Of a DNA stretch of 64,000 nucleotides, positions 50,276-59,456 are shown one piece after another (position 1 is the first letter of the stretch; every line of letters begins with the position of its first letter). A program made the position numbers and the translations under genes. The stretch is from Saprospiraceae bacterium (GTDB lineage: Bacteria; Bacteroidota; Bacteroidia; Chitinophagales; Saprospiraceae). The notes under the pieces are model-generated. The model had not been told where the DNA came from. It did not search any database and saw nothing but the letters and a program-made list of their open reading frames with translations. Where the stretch lies: assembly GCA_016719855.1 (NCBI GenBank), contig JADJYH010000013.1, forward strand, positions 70,635-134,634, read 5' to 3'.

Positions 50276-50305
50276 CCCTTGCTCCATCGGGAGCAAGGGT
50301 TTTTA
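50276..50305 (+). terminator. Rho-independent terminator, duplication copy 1
   Basis: CCCTTGCTCC-ATC-GGGAGCAAGGG followed by TTTTT: a 10-bp stem, tight loop and T tract. The equivalent in copy 2 is near 50799-50826 with one mismatch. Confidence 0.8.
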
Positions 50306-50499
50306 GAAGCGTGTTGATTCATTTTTATTCTTTTGAAGTGGTGTTTTGTAGCCAAATTCAACTTTCGGGTTACTAGAAGTTAGGTTTTTATAGTGTTGAC
50401 AAAGTCCAGTAAAGCCTTTACGTCTTGGATGGATTTATTGGCACGATAGCTGTCAATATAGAATTCTTCCAAATAAGGTAACAATACCGACGAATGCCA

Positions 50500-50582
50500 A
50501 GCATCGGAGCACCTCAGCGACGTACTTACCCAGGACTCAAGCGCTACTTCAAACCTAAAAACAAAAACAAAAAAGTTTGATT
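50500..50582 (+). pseudogene. 3' remnant of a second FN3-like gene
   Basis: The frame reads ASEHLSDVLTQDSSATSNLK then TKTKKFD-stop, matching ASEYISVVLTQDSRATLNIK at the end of the gene at 49375. No upstream part remains, so a paralogue has been lost, probably by recombination between the duplicated segments. Confidence 0.65.
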
Positions 50583-50718
50583 AGAGCGCAGCAGCTCAAC
50601 GGTTTCAAAACAAAACCTCACACCTATGCACTTACACTCATTCCGAGGAAGGCACGTATCTATTCTACTTTACTAGGTTAAAATGTTAGACTTCATAATT
50701 TTTGTTTATGCAATTTTT

Positions 50719-50749
50719 GATCCTTGTTCTTCAGACAAGGATCGTTTTT
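50719..50749 (+). terminator. Terminator hairpin, duplication copy 2
   Basis: GATCCTTGT-TCTTCAG-ACAAGGATC then GTTTTT. The counterpart in copy 1 (50197-50227, GACCC...GGGTC then TTTTTT) is weaker. Confidence 0.75.
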
Positions 50750-50887
50750 GAATGTCATGTACCATCTATCATAGATTACTTACAAATTTGTTACCAACAC
50801 TTGCTCCATCGAGAGCAAGGGGTTTTAAAAAAAAGATTTTATTCATAGTTTATTGATTCGTGAAACTATTTTGAAACCAGATTCAGA

Positions 50888-50917
50888 CCTTGCTTTGCCA
50901 AAAGCAAGGTTTTTTTA
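50888..50917 (+). terminator. Rho-independent terminator
   Basis: CCTTGCTTT-GCCA-AAGCAAGG with flanking A, followed by seven or more T: a canonical intrinsic terminator. Confidence 0.8.
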
Positions 50918-51105
50918 TTGTTAACAACATTCAGTAAAGTCATTATGCCTTTGAGGGGTTTATTGGCATGAAAGATGTCAGTATTGAATTCATCTAAATA
51001 AAGTGCTTTGCCATCCCCAACTAAACACCAACGCTTTGGAAAAAATATTCCAGCGTACAGGTGTTGCTATCTAATGAAGGTTAACTAGTAGCTAAAACTC
51101 AAGTG

Positions 51106-54100
51106 ATGGCTAACAAAATTGATACTCCTGCTCAGGTAATATGTGAAGCCTGCGCTTCATGTGTACATGCAAGAATAGAAGAAAGAGAAGCAAGCTTCAT
51201 CTCCATCCTCGACAGCATCCAAGATTCCGTCTTTTCCGTTGACTGCAATTACAGAATAATCACTGCCAACAAAGGCTTTCGGGAGCGAACGTTTGCCTTT
51301 ACTGGGATAGTTATTAAGCCGGGAGATTCCATCTTCGTCAAATGTGAAAACCAGCATTTCATAGACCCTACTATTAATTGCATCCAAAGAGCAATGAAAG
51401 GTGAAGCTTTCAAAGTTGATACGGAATTCGTGGTTGACGGCAAAACCATTCACCGTGAATCCACCTTCACACCCATCCAGCAGGGCAGCGAAATAATAGG
51501 TGTCTCCTGCTATTCCAAAGATGTTTCTAGTACCAAAATAGCCGAAGAGCAATTGAAAGGACGTGAAATGCTCTTCCGTTCCCTGCTCGAAAACAGCCAC
51601 GATGGCATCGCCATGCTCAGTGCAGGCGGTCGGCTGAAATACATCTCGCCTTCCGTAGGACGCATACTCGGCTACACTTTTGAAGAAATGGTTGAAATAG
51701 GGATGCCGGGCATGGTACACCCAGACGACCTGAGTGCCGTCGTCAGTTTTTCCGAAAAACTTGCATCTCAATACGGCAAAAGCGACCAGATTGAGTATCG
51801 GATGAAATCGAAAGTAGGCATTTGGAAATTGATTCATTGCCACTACACCAACATGTTGCATGAGCCATCCATCAAGTCATTTGTGGTCAACTACGAAGAC
51901 ATCACCGAAAGGAGAGAATTGGAAATTGAGTTGGAAAACACCGTCCATGATTTGATCAAAGCTGACGACAGGCAAAGCGCCATCATCAACTCCCTTCGGG
52001 CCAACATTGCCTTGTTGAACCAAGATGGAATCATCATTGAAGTGAACGAAGCCTGGAAACGGTTTGCCGATGACAATCAACTCGTCAGCAAAAACTATGG
52101 AGTAGGCGACAACTATGTTGAAATATCAGAGAAAGCAGCCTGTGCGGGCGAAAAAACCGGCGGAGAAGTGGCGAATGGGATAAGGGATGTACTTGCTGGC
52201 AAAGTAGCGGAGTTTTCCTTGGAGTACACCTGCCACTCCGATACCGAAAAAAGATGGTTCAAAGTAATCGTGTACCCACTCTACAAAAGGAACAAAGGTG
52301 GTGTAGTGGTTTATCATGTGGACGTCACGGATCGCAAGCTCGCCGATTTGCAGATAGACTTCCACAGAAGGAACCGGGATGCCCTCATCAACAGCACCAC
52401 GGACTTGATGTGGAGCATTGATGCTGAAATGCGGCTCATTACTGCCAACAACGCTTTTTTGTCAGTAATAAAAACAACATCAAATGTTGACCTAAGGTCC
52501 GGTGATTCATTGTTACTCACCATTCCCTATTCTAAGGAAGAAGTTCAGTATTGGACCGCAAAATTCAATCGGGCCCTTGCCGGGGAGCAATTCATGGAAG
52601 TAGTGCATCGGGATAATCCTTTCGAGTATTGGGCAGAGGTTTCTTTTAATCCCATCTGGGAAAACGGCAAGGTCATCGGTGCGGCTTGCTATTCCAGGGA
52701 TATTACCAAACGCAAGGAGTCCGAACGGCTCCTTTTGCAGAGCCAGCAAATGATGGCAGCCGCGGAGAGCATCGCCCACTTCGGAAGTTGGGAACACGAT
52801 TTGCACAACGTGGACAGCCTCTTGGAAAACTCCTTGAGGTGGTCTGATGAGGTGTTCCGTATTTTCGGTTATACGCCAGGGAGTTACGAAGTCACCATCG
52901 ATAACTTTTTCAAAGCTGTGCATCCAGAAGACAGGGAACCCATTCGACAGGCTGTCCAAAAAGCCATTGACACAAACTCCAGCTATTCCATACATCACCG
53001 GGTTTTGAAGCCTGATGGAGAGGTTCGCTGGGTGCATGAGGAGGCAAAAATAATCATGAATGAAAATACAGGAAAGCCATTGAAAATGGTCGGTACCGTG
53101 TTGGATATTACCGAAAGAAAACAGGCTGAAGAGTCGCTACGACTCAGCAACGAGCGCTACGAGCTGGTGACAAAAGCCACCAACGATGCCATTTGGGACT
53201 GGAACCTGCTGACAGGTGAACTCTACTGGAGTGAAGGTTATGAAAACCTGTTTGGCTATTCAAGGGAAGAGGAGGGTTTCACTTTCGAAACCTGTACAAA
53301 GCGAATACATCCGGATGATTATGAACGGGTAAGGTCTTCACTACAAAAAGAAATCAGTGACCCGTCATCCAATTCTTGGCACGGAGAGTACCGATATATC
53401 AAATCCGATGGTTCCATTGCCAACGTGAACAACAGAGGTTACATTGTTCACAATGGAGAGGGAGTGGCGGTTCGTATGGTGGGAGCCATGCAGGATATCA
53501 CTGCACAAAAGCTGGCCGAAGAATCGCTTAGGCTCAGCAACGAGCGTTACGAGTTGGTGACCAAAGCCACCAACGATGCCATTTGGGACTGGAACCTGCT
53601 GACAGATGAAGTATATTGGAGTCAAGGTTATGAAAATCTGTTCGGCTACCCAAGAGACATAAATGCCGTAAGTAATGAGATATGGACGAAACGAATCCAT
53701 CCCGACGATGTCGAACGGATATGGTCTGCCGTACATAAAGAAATCACTGACCCGACCTCTCATTTCTGGCAAGGAGAATACAGGTACATGAAGTATGACG
53801 GTTCTATCGCCGATGTGTATGACCGGGGTTATATCATTTACAAGGAAGACGGAACGCCGGTTCGTATGGTTGGGGCCATGCAAGATGTGACTGCTCGAAA
53901 AAAGGCGGAAGAATCCCTGCTGAAATCGGAAGCCAACCTTCGCACCATCTTTGACCACGCCGACCGGGCCTACATTTTACTTGACAAAGACTTTCGCATT
54001 CTGTCCTTTAATACGGTTGCCACTGAATGGGCCAAACTTGTTTACAATGCCGAGTTTAAAGAAGGAGAATCCATTATTACCTATTTGGAGGAAGAAAAGA

Positions 54101-55002
54101 AAGAAGAGGGAAAACGCATCTTGGAAAGTGTGCTGGAAGGACATCACCTTGTCCATGAAGCCCAATATCGCACCCCAGATGGTACTGAAAAGTGGTTTAG
54201 TGTCAGGCGGTATCCTGTTCGGAACGAGGATGGATCAATTCTAGGTATCTGCATTGCCTCAAAAGATGTTACCCAACGACATCAATATCAAATGGAAAGG
54301 GACAAGATGACTGCCGAGATTGTGCAACGCAACAAAGACCTTGAGCAATACGCCTATATTGTCTCTCACAACCTGCGAGCTCCTGTCGCCAATATCGTGG
54401 GCTTTTCAGATGCGCTTTTGCATACAGATTTGAACGAAGATGAGAAGTGGGAAATGTTGAACGGTCTTGATGTCTCTATTAAGCGGTTGGACAATGTCAT
54501 TATGGACCTGAACAATATTTTACAGGTAAAAAAGGAGGTGAACGGGATGAAAGAAACCATCCGTTTATCAATGCTCGTAAATGATATTGCGCTTAGTATT
54601 GGCAATACAATGGCTAAAGAACAAGTGGTCGTCAAAACTGATTTTGAACAGGTGGATGAGTTGTTCACGCTGAAGAGCTATATGCACAGCATTTTTTACA
54701 ACCTCATTTCCAACAGCATCAAGTACAGGAATCCAGACGTTCCTCCCATCATTGAAATCAAAAGCCGCGGGCTTGAGGATAAAATCGAGTTGTGCTTTAG
54801 CGACAACGGATTGGGGATTGACCTCCAAAAGAAAAACGGTCAGGTATTTGGACTCTACAAGCGTTTTCACACACAAGTGGCCGAAGGCAAGGGAATGGGG
54901 CTTTTTATGGTGAAAACACAAGTAGAATCACTTGGAGGTAAGATTACGGTAGAAAGTGAAGTGAATATGGGTACTGAGTTTCGAATCGTATTAGAGCGTT
55001 AA
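51106..55002 (+). CDS. Multi-PAS sensor histidine kinase
   Basis: 1,298 residues from the ATG at 51106 (a GTG lies one codon earlier). It has no membrane segment or signal peptide and is probably cytosolic. About eight PAS/PAC modules precede the kinase (SILDSIQDSVFSVDCNYRII, LLENSHDGIAMLSAGGRLKY, YELVTKATNDAIWDWNLLT twice, LRTIFDHADRAYILLDKDFR). The HisKA H-box is YAYIVSHNLRAPVANIVGF. HATPase boxes are N (FYNLISNSIKYRNPDVPP), G1 (FSDNGLGIDLQKK) and G2 (GKGMGLFMVKTQVESLGGKI). Two neighbouring PAS modules (about 53126-53515 and 53516-53905) are near-duplicates 130 codons apart. The downstream response regulator is its likely partner. The signal cannot be read from sequence. Confidence 0.92.
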   Translation: MANKIDTPAQVICEACASCVHARIEEREASFISILDSIQDSVFSVDCNYRIITANKGFRERTFAFTGIVIKPGDSIFVKCENQHFIDPTINCIQRAMKGEAFKVDTEFVVDGKTIHRESTFTPIQQGSEIIGVSCYSKDVSSTKIAEEQLKGREMLFRSLLENSHDGIAMLSAGGRLKYISPSVGRILGYTFEEMVEIGMPGMVHPDDLSAVVSFSEKLASQYGKSDQIEYRMKSKVGIWKLIHCHYTNMLHEPSIKSFVVNYEDITERRELEIELENTVHDLIKADDRQSAIINSLRANIALLNQDGIIIEVNEAWKRFADDNQLVSKNYGVGDNYVEISEKAACAGEKTGGEVANGIRDVLAGKVAEFSLEYTCHSDTEKRWFKVIVYPLYKRNKGGVVVYHVDVTDRKLADLQIDFHRRNRDALINSTTDLMWSIDAEMRLITANNAFLSVIKTTSNVDLRSGDSLLLTIPYSKEEVQYWTAKFNRALAGEQFMEVVHRDNPFEYWAEVSFNPIWENGKVIGAACYSRDITKRKESERLLLQSQQMMAAAESIAHFGSWEHDLHNVDSLLENSLRWSDEVFRIFGYTPGSYEVTIDNFFKAVHPEDREPIRQAVQKAIDTNSSYSIHHRVLKPDGEVRWVHEEAKIIMNENTGKPLKMVGTVLDITERKQAEESLRLSNERYELVTKATNDAIWDWNLLTGELYWSEGYENLFGYSREEEGFTFETCTKRIHPDDYERVRSSLQKEISDPSSNSWHGEYRYIKSDGSIANVNNRGYIVHNGEGVAVRMVGAMQDITAQKLAEESLRLSNERYELVTKATNDAIWDWNLLTDEVYWSQGYENLFGYPRDINAVSNEIWTKRIHPDDVERIWSAVHKEITDPTSHFWQGEYRYMKYDGSIADVYDRGYIIYKEDGTPVRMVGAMQDVTARKKAEESLLKSEANLRTIFDHADRAYILLDKDFRILSFNTVATEWAKLVYNAEFKEGESIITYLEEEKKEEGKRILESVLEGHHLVHEAQYRTPDGTEKWFSVRRYPVRNEDGSILGICIASKDVTQRHQYQMERDKMTAEIVQRNKDLEQYAYIVSHNLRAPVANIVGFSDALLHTDLNEDEKWEMLNGLDVSIKRLDNVIMDLNNILQVKKEVNGMKETIRLSMLVNDIALSIGNTMAKEQVVVKTDFEQVDELFTLKSYMHSIFYNLISNSIKYRNPDVPPIIEIKSRGLEDKIELCFSDNGLGIDLQKKNGQVFGLYKRFHTQVAEGKGMGLFMVKTQVESLGGKITVESEVNMGTEFRIVLER

Positions 55003-55015
55003 AATAATATTGTCT

Positions 55016-55441
55016 ATGTGTAGAAGTCCAACAAATTATATTATCATTGACGATGATAAACTGGTCAACATGTTTTGCAGCATGATGATCAAAAAGAATT
55101 TAGGCCAGTCAAAAGTCAAAACATTTGAGGTTCCCGAATCCGGTCTCGATTTTATCGAAAAGGCCGAATTTATCGAAGTGGAAAACGAATCAAGAACCGT
55201 GCTTTTTCTTGACATCAACATGCCTTCCATGACTGGCTGGGAATTCTTGGAGTACTTTGAAAAACTTGACGATAGGATAAAAAATAGCCTGAAAATCTAC
55301 ATCCTTTCATCATCTGTGGATGAACGTGACATGGAACGAGCAGCCGCAAACAAATACGTGACGGACTTTTTGGTAAAACCCCTGACCAAAGAAATGTTGC
55401 TTTCGACCACCGAGGCTGAACAGAAAGCCGATAAGATTTAA
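55016..55441 (+). CDS. Single-domain response regulator
   Basis: 141 residues, a bare receiver domain. It shows the acidic pair in NYIIIDDDKLVNMF, the phospho-acceptor aspartate in TVLFLDINMPSMTGWEFLEY, the Thr/Ser switch in KIYILSSSVD and the conserved lysine in FLVKPLTKEML. There is no output domain, so it probably passes phosphate on or acts by protein contact. The ATG at 55016 is 14 bases after the kinase stop, so the two are co-transcribed. A TTG at 55010 is the only upstream alternative. Confidence 0.9.
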   Translation: MCRSPTNYIIIDDDKLVNMFCSMMIKKNLGQSKVKTFEVPESGLDFIEKAEFIEVENESRTVLFLDINMPSMTGWEFLEYFEKLDDRIKNSLKIYILSSSVDERDMERAAANKYVTDFLVKPLTKEMLLSTTEAEQKADKI

Positions 55442-55450
55442 AGCTATAGC

Positions 55451-56242
55451 TCAAAACCTATCTCCTTCCAGCAGATTGCCAAGCCCGCCAAGTGGGCCAC
55501 CTTGTTCCCGCTGCCTTCCAGCACCTCCATAGCGCAATATCCGGTCAGCCAAGCGTCTGATGGGCAATGACTGTATCCAAACCTTACCGGGCCCACGCAA
55601 GGTAGCGAAGAAAAGCCCCTCCCCACCGAAGATGGTATTTTTCACACCACCTACGAACTCGATGTCGAAGTCAACACTGTGGGTGTATGCCACCACGCAG
55701 CCCGTGTCCACTTTCAGCACCTCGCCGACGGCAAGCTCCCGCTCGATGACCATGCCTCCTGCGTGAACGAAGGCCATGCCATCGCCCTCCAGTTTTTGCA
55801 TGATGAAACCTTCGCCGCCGAATAGCCCAGTGCCCAATTTGCGCTGAAATTCAATGCCCACCGAAACGCCCTTGGCGGCACAGAGGAAGGCGTCCTTTTG
55901 GCAAATCATCTTTCCCTCGAGCCTTGAAAGGTCGAGCGGGATGATTTTGCCAGCGTATGGCGCTGCAAAGCTGACCCGCTTTTTGCCTTGACTGAGGTTG
56001 GTGAAAGCGGTCATGAACAGGCTCTCGCCAGTAAGGATGCGCTTGCCAGCACTTAGCAGTTTGCCAAAAATCCCGCCCTGTTGCTGGGTGCCGTCGCCGA
56101 AGATGGTCTGCATCGTAACGTCGGCGTCCATCATCATGAAGCTGCCGCTCTCGGCCACTACGGATTCTTGTGTGTCTAGCTCGATTTCGACGAATTGCAT
56201 TTCTTCGCCAAAAAGTTTGTAGTCAATTTCGTGGTTCTGCAT
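55451..56242 (-). CDS. TIGR00266 / AIM24 family protein
   Basis: 263 residues from the ATG at 56242 (MQNHEIDYKLFGEEMQFVEI). The AIM24 beta-roll pattern is clear: ESVVAESGSFMMMDADVTMQ, SLFMTAFTNLSQGKKRVSFA, LYCQ-equivalent MICQKDAFLCAAKGVSVGIE, EGFIMQKLEGDGMAFVHAGG, TGCVVAYTHSVDFDIEFVGG and GEGLFFATLRGPGKVWIQSL. The C-terminus is Gly-rich. Bacterial members have no firmly established function. The start is preferred over an upstream in-frame codon at 56323 because the extension is not conserved-looking. It is convergent with the response regulator. Confidence 0.9.
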   Translation of the reverse strand: MQNHEIDYKLFGEEMQFVEIELDTQESVVAESGSFMMMDADVTMQTIFGDGTQQQGGIFGKLLSAGKRILTGESLFMTAFTNLSQGKKRVSFAAPYAGKIIPLDLSRLEGKMICQKDAFLCAAKGVSVGIEFQRKLGTGLFGGEGFIMQKLEGDGMAFVHAGGMVIERELAVGEVLKVDTGCVVAYTHSVDFDIEFVGGVKNTIFGGEGLFFATLRGPGKVWIQSLPIRRLADRILRYGGAGRQREQGGPLGGLGNLLEGDRF

Positions 56243-56480
56243 CTTGAAATTTTGATTGTTGATGATTGAAAGGATTCTTCTGAAGTTTGGGAGCAAAATA
56301 GGGAAAACAGCGGCGGTTCGCACCGTTTTTTTCTACGAAAACCAATGCTTGTGCGAAGTTTGTCAAATACGCTTTGCATTTCTGGAAGCTTTGATTTTAA
56401 TATCGCTTTGTTCCACCTTTTCATCACCATATTTTCGGGAAATATCTACCAAGCTTTTTTTTCTTTCGGAAACGGAGTTT

Positions 56481-57376
56481 ATTCGCATCAAAAAATTAAC
56501 CTCATTTTCATCACTCTTTTTTTTGCTTTTTGTTTTGAGTTTTTTTCAGGCATTCAACCAATCAGGGACCATCAAGGAAAGCCTGAAGGTCAAAAGCAGC
56601 ATACTCGGCAAGGATGTCGAGTACTGCGTTTACTTGCCTGCTGACTACGAAACCACCAACCGCCGTTATCCGGTGCTTTACCTGTTGCACGGCTACACCG
56701 ACGACGAAACGGGTTGGGTGCAGTTTGGTGAAGCACCCTACATTGCCGACAAGGCCATCGCTTCGGGGGATGCCACGCCCATGATTATCGTCATGCCCGA
56801 TGCAGGCGTTTCGTGGTACATCAACAGCTACGATGGGAAGGTGAGGTTCGAGGATTTCTTTGTGAAAGAACTTATCCCGCACATTGACGCCGGCTTTGCA
56901 CCCGACCAACCAAAGAGTTCCGGGCAGTGGCCGGGCTATCCATGGGCGGGCACGGCAGTTTCCTCATGGCAACCAAACATCCCGATTTGTTCACAGCTTG
57001 TGCACCGTTGAGTGGTGCGTTCTGGACGCACGAGGAGATTGCCAAAATCCAAGACGATTTTTGGGACAAAGCGTTTGCTGATATTTTTGGCCCCAACCTG
57101 AAAGGTGAAGCCCGTACAGAAGGCCATTTTGCCAAAAACAATGGCCTTGATATTGTCAAAAACGGCAATGCAGACGAGCTGAAGAAAGTCAAATACTATA
57201 TTGATTGCGGCGACGACGATTTTTTGATAGAGGGAAACATGGCACTGCACCTTGAGATGAAAAAGAAGGGAATACCGCACGAGTTTCGGGTACGGGACGG
57301 CATCCACGACTGGACCTACTGGCGGACGGCTTTGCCAGAAGTGCTGAAGTTTGTTAGCCAAAGTTTTCACCGCTAG
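56481..57376 (+). CDS. Esterase (alpha/beta hydrolase, FrmB/esterase D type), frameshifted
   Basis: About 298 residues. A hydrophobic signal (KKLTSFSSLFFLLFVLSFFQ) precedes VEYCVYLPADYETTNRRYPV, LYLLHGYTDDETGWVQFGEA, the oxyanion/nucleophile elbow GLSMGGHGSF and the catalytic-histidine region VRDGIHDWTYWR. The frame changes just before the elbow, near 56909-56920; one base restores TKEFRAVAGLSMGG. The start is uncertain: no ATG, GTG or TTG suits the signal peptide, and I place it at the ATT at 56481. It could instead be a miscalled ATG. Probably a periplasmic carboxylesterase of unknown substrate. Confidence 0.8.
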
Positions 57377-57467
57377 GTTTGATTTGACCCACATTTGGCA
57401 AAAGGCTGACCAACCAGTTTTGAACATAATTTCTTCGAAATATTTATTCACCAACCTGTTAATCATT

Positions 57468-57764
57468 ATGAAAAAGAACGTTTTTCTAGTTTTTACTTTG
57501 CTAATAGCATTTTACGCTTGCGGCGTGAAGTCAGCCCAAAAATCGGCTGATGCAGCACATGCTGCCGATGTTGCTGCGGGCAAGACCATTTATCAAGTAA
57601 AATGCGGCAAATGCCATCCGGCGCACGATGTAAAATCCAAAACAATTGACCGCTGGAATCAGGTCTTGCAGCCGATGATTAAGGAAAAGGCCAAGTTGAC
57701 CGAAGCTGATGGCAAGCTCGTGGAGGCTTATGTCTGGAGCGAACTGGGCGTGGCTGGAAAGTAA
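57468..57764 (+). CDS. Small c-type cytochrome lipoprotein
   Basis: 98 residues from the ATG at 57468. MKKNVFLVFTLLIAFYACGV contains a lipobox-like AFYAC. A single heme site CGKCH lies in TIYQVKCGKCHPAHDVKSKT. The distal methionine could be the one in QVLQPMIKEKAKL. The size and layout match mono-heme periplasmic cytochromes that carry electrons or sense redox state. It follows the esterase by 91 bases and is followed by a terminator-like hairpin. Confidence 0.8.
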   Translation: MKKNVFLVFTLLIAFYACGVKSAQKSADAAHAADVAAGKTIYQVKCGKCHPAHDVKSKTIDRWNQVLQPMIKEKAKLTEADGKLVEAYVWSELGVAGK

Positions 57765-57785
57765 CCCTTCCGCTATTTCTCCCGT

Positions 57786-57848
57786 AAAAAGGTTCAGCGT
57801 GATAAAATGTCCAGTTTGGCTGGGCTTTACCACCTGAACCTTTTTTTT
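57786..57848. terminator. Long inverted repeat with flanking A and T tracts
   Basis: AAAAAGGTTCAG and CTGAACCTTTTTTT pair around a 36-base loop that itself has internal pairing. The T tract makes it a plausible terminator for the cytochrome gene. Confidence 0.6.
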
Positions 57849-58054
57849 ATTGATTCCAAACTACGGAACAAATCACAGAAATTAGAGCCGAAAGCTTTTG
57901 GATATGCATTAAACCACTAATTTCAGCCCCGATTTTTAAAACGTGTTTTTTGAAATTGGAGCTATTTGGGAAATCAGGAAATTGTGGGAAAACTAGTAGT
58001 AGTTTCCCGATTAAAACCTGCTTCTCGAACCTCCCAACTTTTACCCAAATCATT

Positions 58055-59099
58055 ATGATTCTTGGCATTTTAAAAGAGGATAGTTTTGACAACAGAGTCT
58101 CTACCATTCCAGAGACAGTAGCTTCCCTGCTCAAACTCGGCATCAAAGAAGTCCTGCTCGAAGCAGGTGCCGGCGAACGTGCTGGCTATCGGGATGCGGA
58201 CTACGTTGCACAAGGTGCGCAGGTTGTTTCGGAAAAGGATGTACTTTCCAAAGCGGACATCGTGGTGAAAATAAACCCACTGACTGTAGCCCAAGCTGGC
58301 CAACTCAAGGCGGAACAAATGCTGCTCGGCCAGTACAATCCACTCACGAACCGGGAGGTTGTAAACCCACTGCTCAGTGGAAACATCACTGCCTTTAGCC
58401 TGGATATGCTGCCACGCAGCACACGGGCGCAGGCGATGGACGTACTTTCTTCAATGGCAACAGTGGCTGGGTACAAAGCCGTGCTGGTGGCAGCCACTGA
58501 GTTTAGCGGTTTTTTCCCGATGTTCGAGATTGGGCGCTGTTGTGGAAGCTTTCGATGTGCGCACCGCGGCAAAGGAAGAGGTTTTGAGCCTTGGGGCAAA
58601 GTTCGTGGAGGTGGAAGGTGCTGTGGAAAGTGCGGCTGCGGGTGGTTACGCCATCGAGCAGTCCGAAGAGTTTAAGCAGCGACAAGCCGAGGCAGTACAC
58701 AAGCATGCAAGCATAGCTGACATTATTATCTGCACGGCTCAGATTCCCGGTAGGCGAGCGCCTATTTTGCTCCGAAAAGCTACGGTGGAAGCCATGAAGC
58801 CCGGCTCGGTGGTAATTGACCTTGCTGCCTCTTCGGGCGGTAACTGCGAGTACTGCGAAAACGGTAAAACCACGGTCGTGAATGGCGTGAAAATAATAGG
58901 TGACTCCCATCTCCCTGCTTCCGTGCCACGTGACGCCAGCGCCATGTTCAGCAGGAACGTGCTGAACTTTATGAAAATACTTGCCCCAAAAGGTGAGACG
59001 ATTCTCAATTTTGAGGACGACATCATCGAGGGTACGTGCATTGCGCACCAAGGCCAAGTCATCAGCCCAAGGCTAAAAACCTTGATGGCTACTGCGTAG
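58055..59099 (+). CDS. pntA: NAD(P) transhydrogenase alpha subunit 1 (PntA1), apparent internal deletion
   Basis: The NAD(H)-binding subunit of proton-translocating transhydrogenase. The first frame (MILGILKEDSFDNRVSTIPE to ATEFSGFFPMF) and the second (LGAVVEAFDVRTAAKEEVLS to LKTLMATA) are both typical. At 58526-58530 they abut with a frame change, and the segment that normally lies between them is missing: about 28-30 residues with the GAGVAGLQA dinucleotide-binding turn. By comparison with the family I infer a loss of about 86 bases. As written, the protein could not bind NAD. Given the other assembly errors here, the loss may be artefactual. PntA2 and PntB follow in order. Confidence 0.85.
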
Positions 59100-59105
59100 G
59101 TTAAA

Positions 59106-59142
59106 TCAACAATTCAGCAATTCAACAATCCAACAATCCAAA
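59106..59142. repeat. Word repeat (CAACAATTC) in the pnt operon
   Basis: TCAACAATTCAGCAATTCAA then CAATCCAACAATCC fills the 48-base gap before PntA2, in one orientation only. Confidence 0.5.
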
Positions 59143-59147
59143 TAAAT

Positions 59148-59456
59148 ATGGATGCTTTAGCCAACTTTTTTCTGGAAAATCAGGACATGATTTATATCGT
59201 CATCCTGTCCATTTTCCTCGGCATTGAGGTTATATCCCACGTGCCCGCTATCCTGCACACGCCCCTCATGTCGGGTGCAAACGCCATTCACGGGGTGGTC
59301 ATCATTGGTGCCATCATCGTTATGGGCCATGCCAAAAGCGACGATTACCTGGCGCTTACGCTGGGATTCCTCGCCGTGGTACTCGGCACCCTCAACGTGG
59401 TCGGTGGCTTTGTCGTCACCAACAGAATGCTTGAAATGTTTAAAAAGAAAAAGTGA
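59148..59456 (+). CDS. pntA2: NAD(P) transhydrogenase alpha subunit 2 (membrane part)
   Basis: 102 residues with three hydrophobic segments (MIYIVILSIFLGIEVISHVP, AIHGVVIIGAIIVMGHAKSD, LGFLAVVLGTLNVVGGFVVT). This is the separate membrane piece of PntA found in three-subunit transhydrogenases. It carries part of the proton channel and docks to PntB. The frame is intact, and the ATG at 59148 (MDALANFFLENQD) is the only sensible start. Confidence 0.9.
   Translation: MDALANFFLENQDMIYIVILSIFLGIEVISHVPAILHTPLMSGANAIHGVVIIGAIIVMGHAKSDDYLALTLGFLAVVLGTLNVVGGFVVTNRMLEMFKKKK

Larger units (their letters stand above)
49970..51000. repeat. Diverged tandem duplication, unit about 525 bp
   Basis: Segments 49970-50475 and 50498-51000 align by eye along their length: the gene end (GTACTTACCCAGGACTC), CTATGCACTTACAC, a GGGTC/GGATC hairpin, TTTTTGAATGTCA, CTTGCTCCATCG...GAGCAAGG, and a closing GTCTTGGATGGATTTATTGG / CTTTGAGGGGTTTATTGG block. 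The first copy includes the 3' end of the FN3-like gene; the second keeps only its last 27 codons. Confidence 0.75.
50074..51105. other. Intergenic region with terminators and possible small RNAs or mini-ORFs
   Basis: There is no long gene. Both halves of the duplication hold a mini-ORF beginning MHLHAFWGRHLTI (50100-50162) or MHLHSFRGRHVSI (50625-50678), followed by terminator hairpins. The conserved start codon context and downstream terminators suit either a short peptide gene or a small RNA. From 51000 to 51105 I see only the leader of the histidine kinase gene. Confidence 0.4.
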
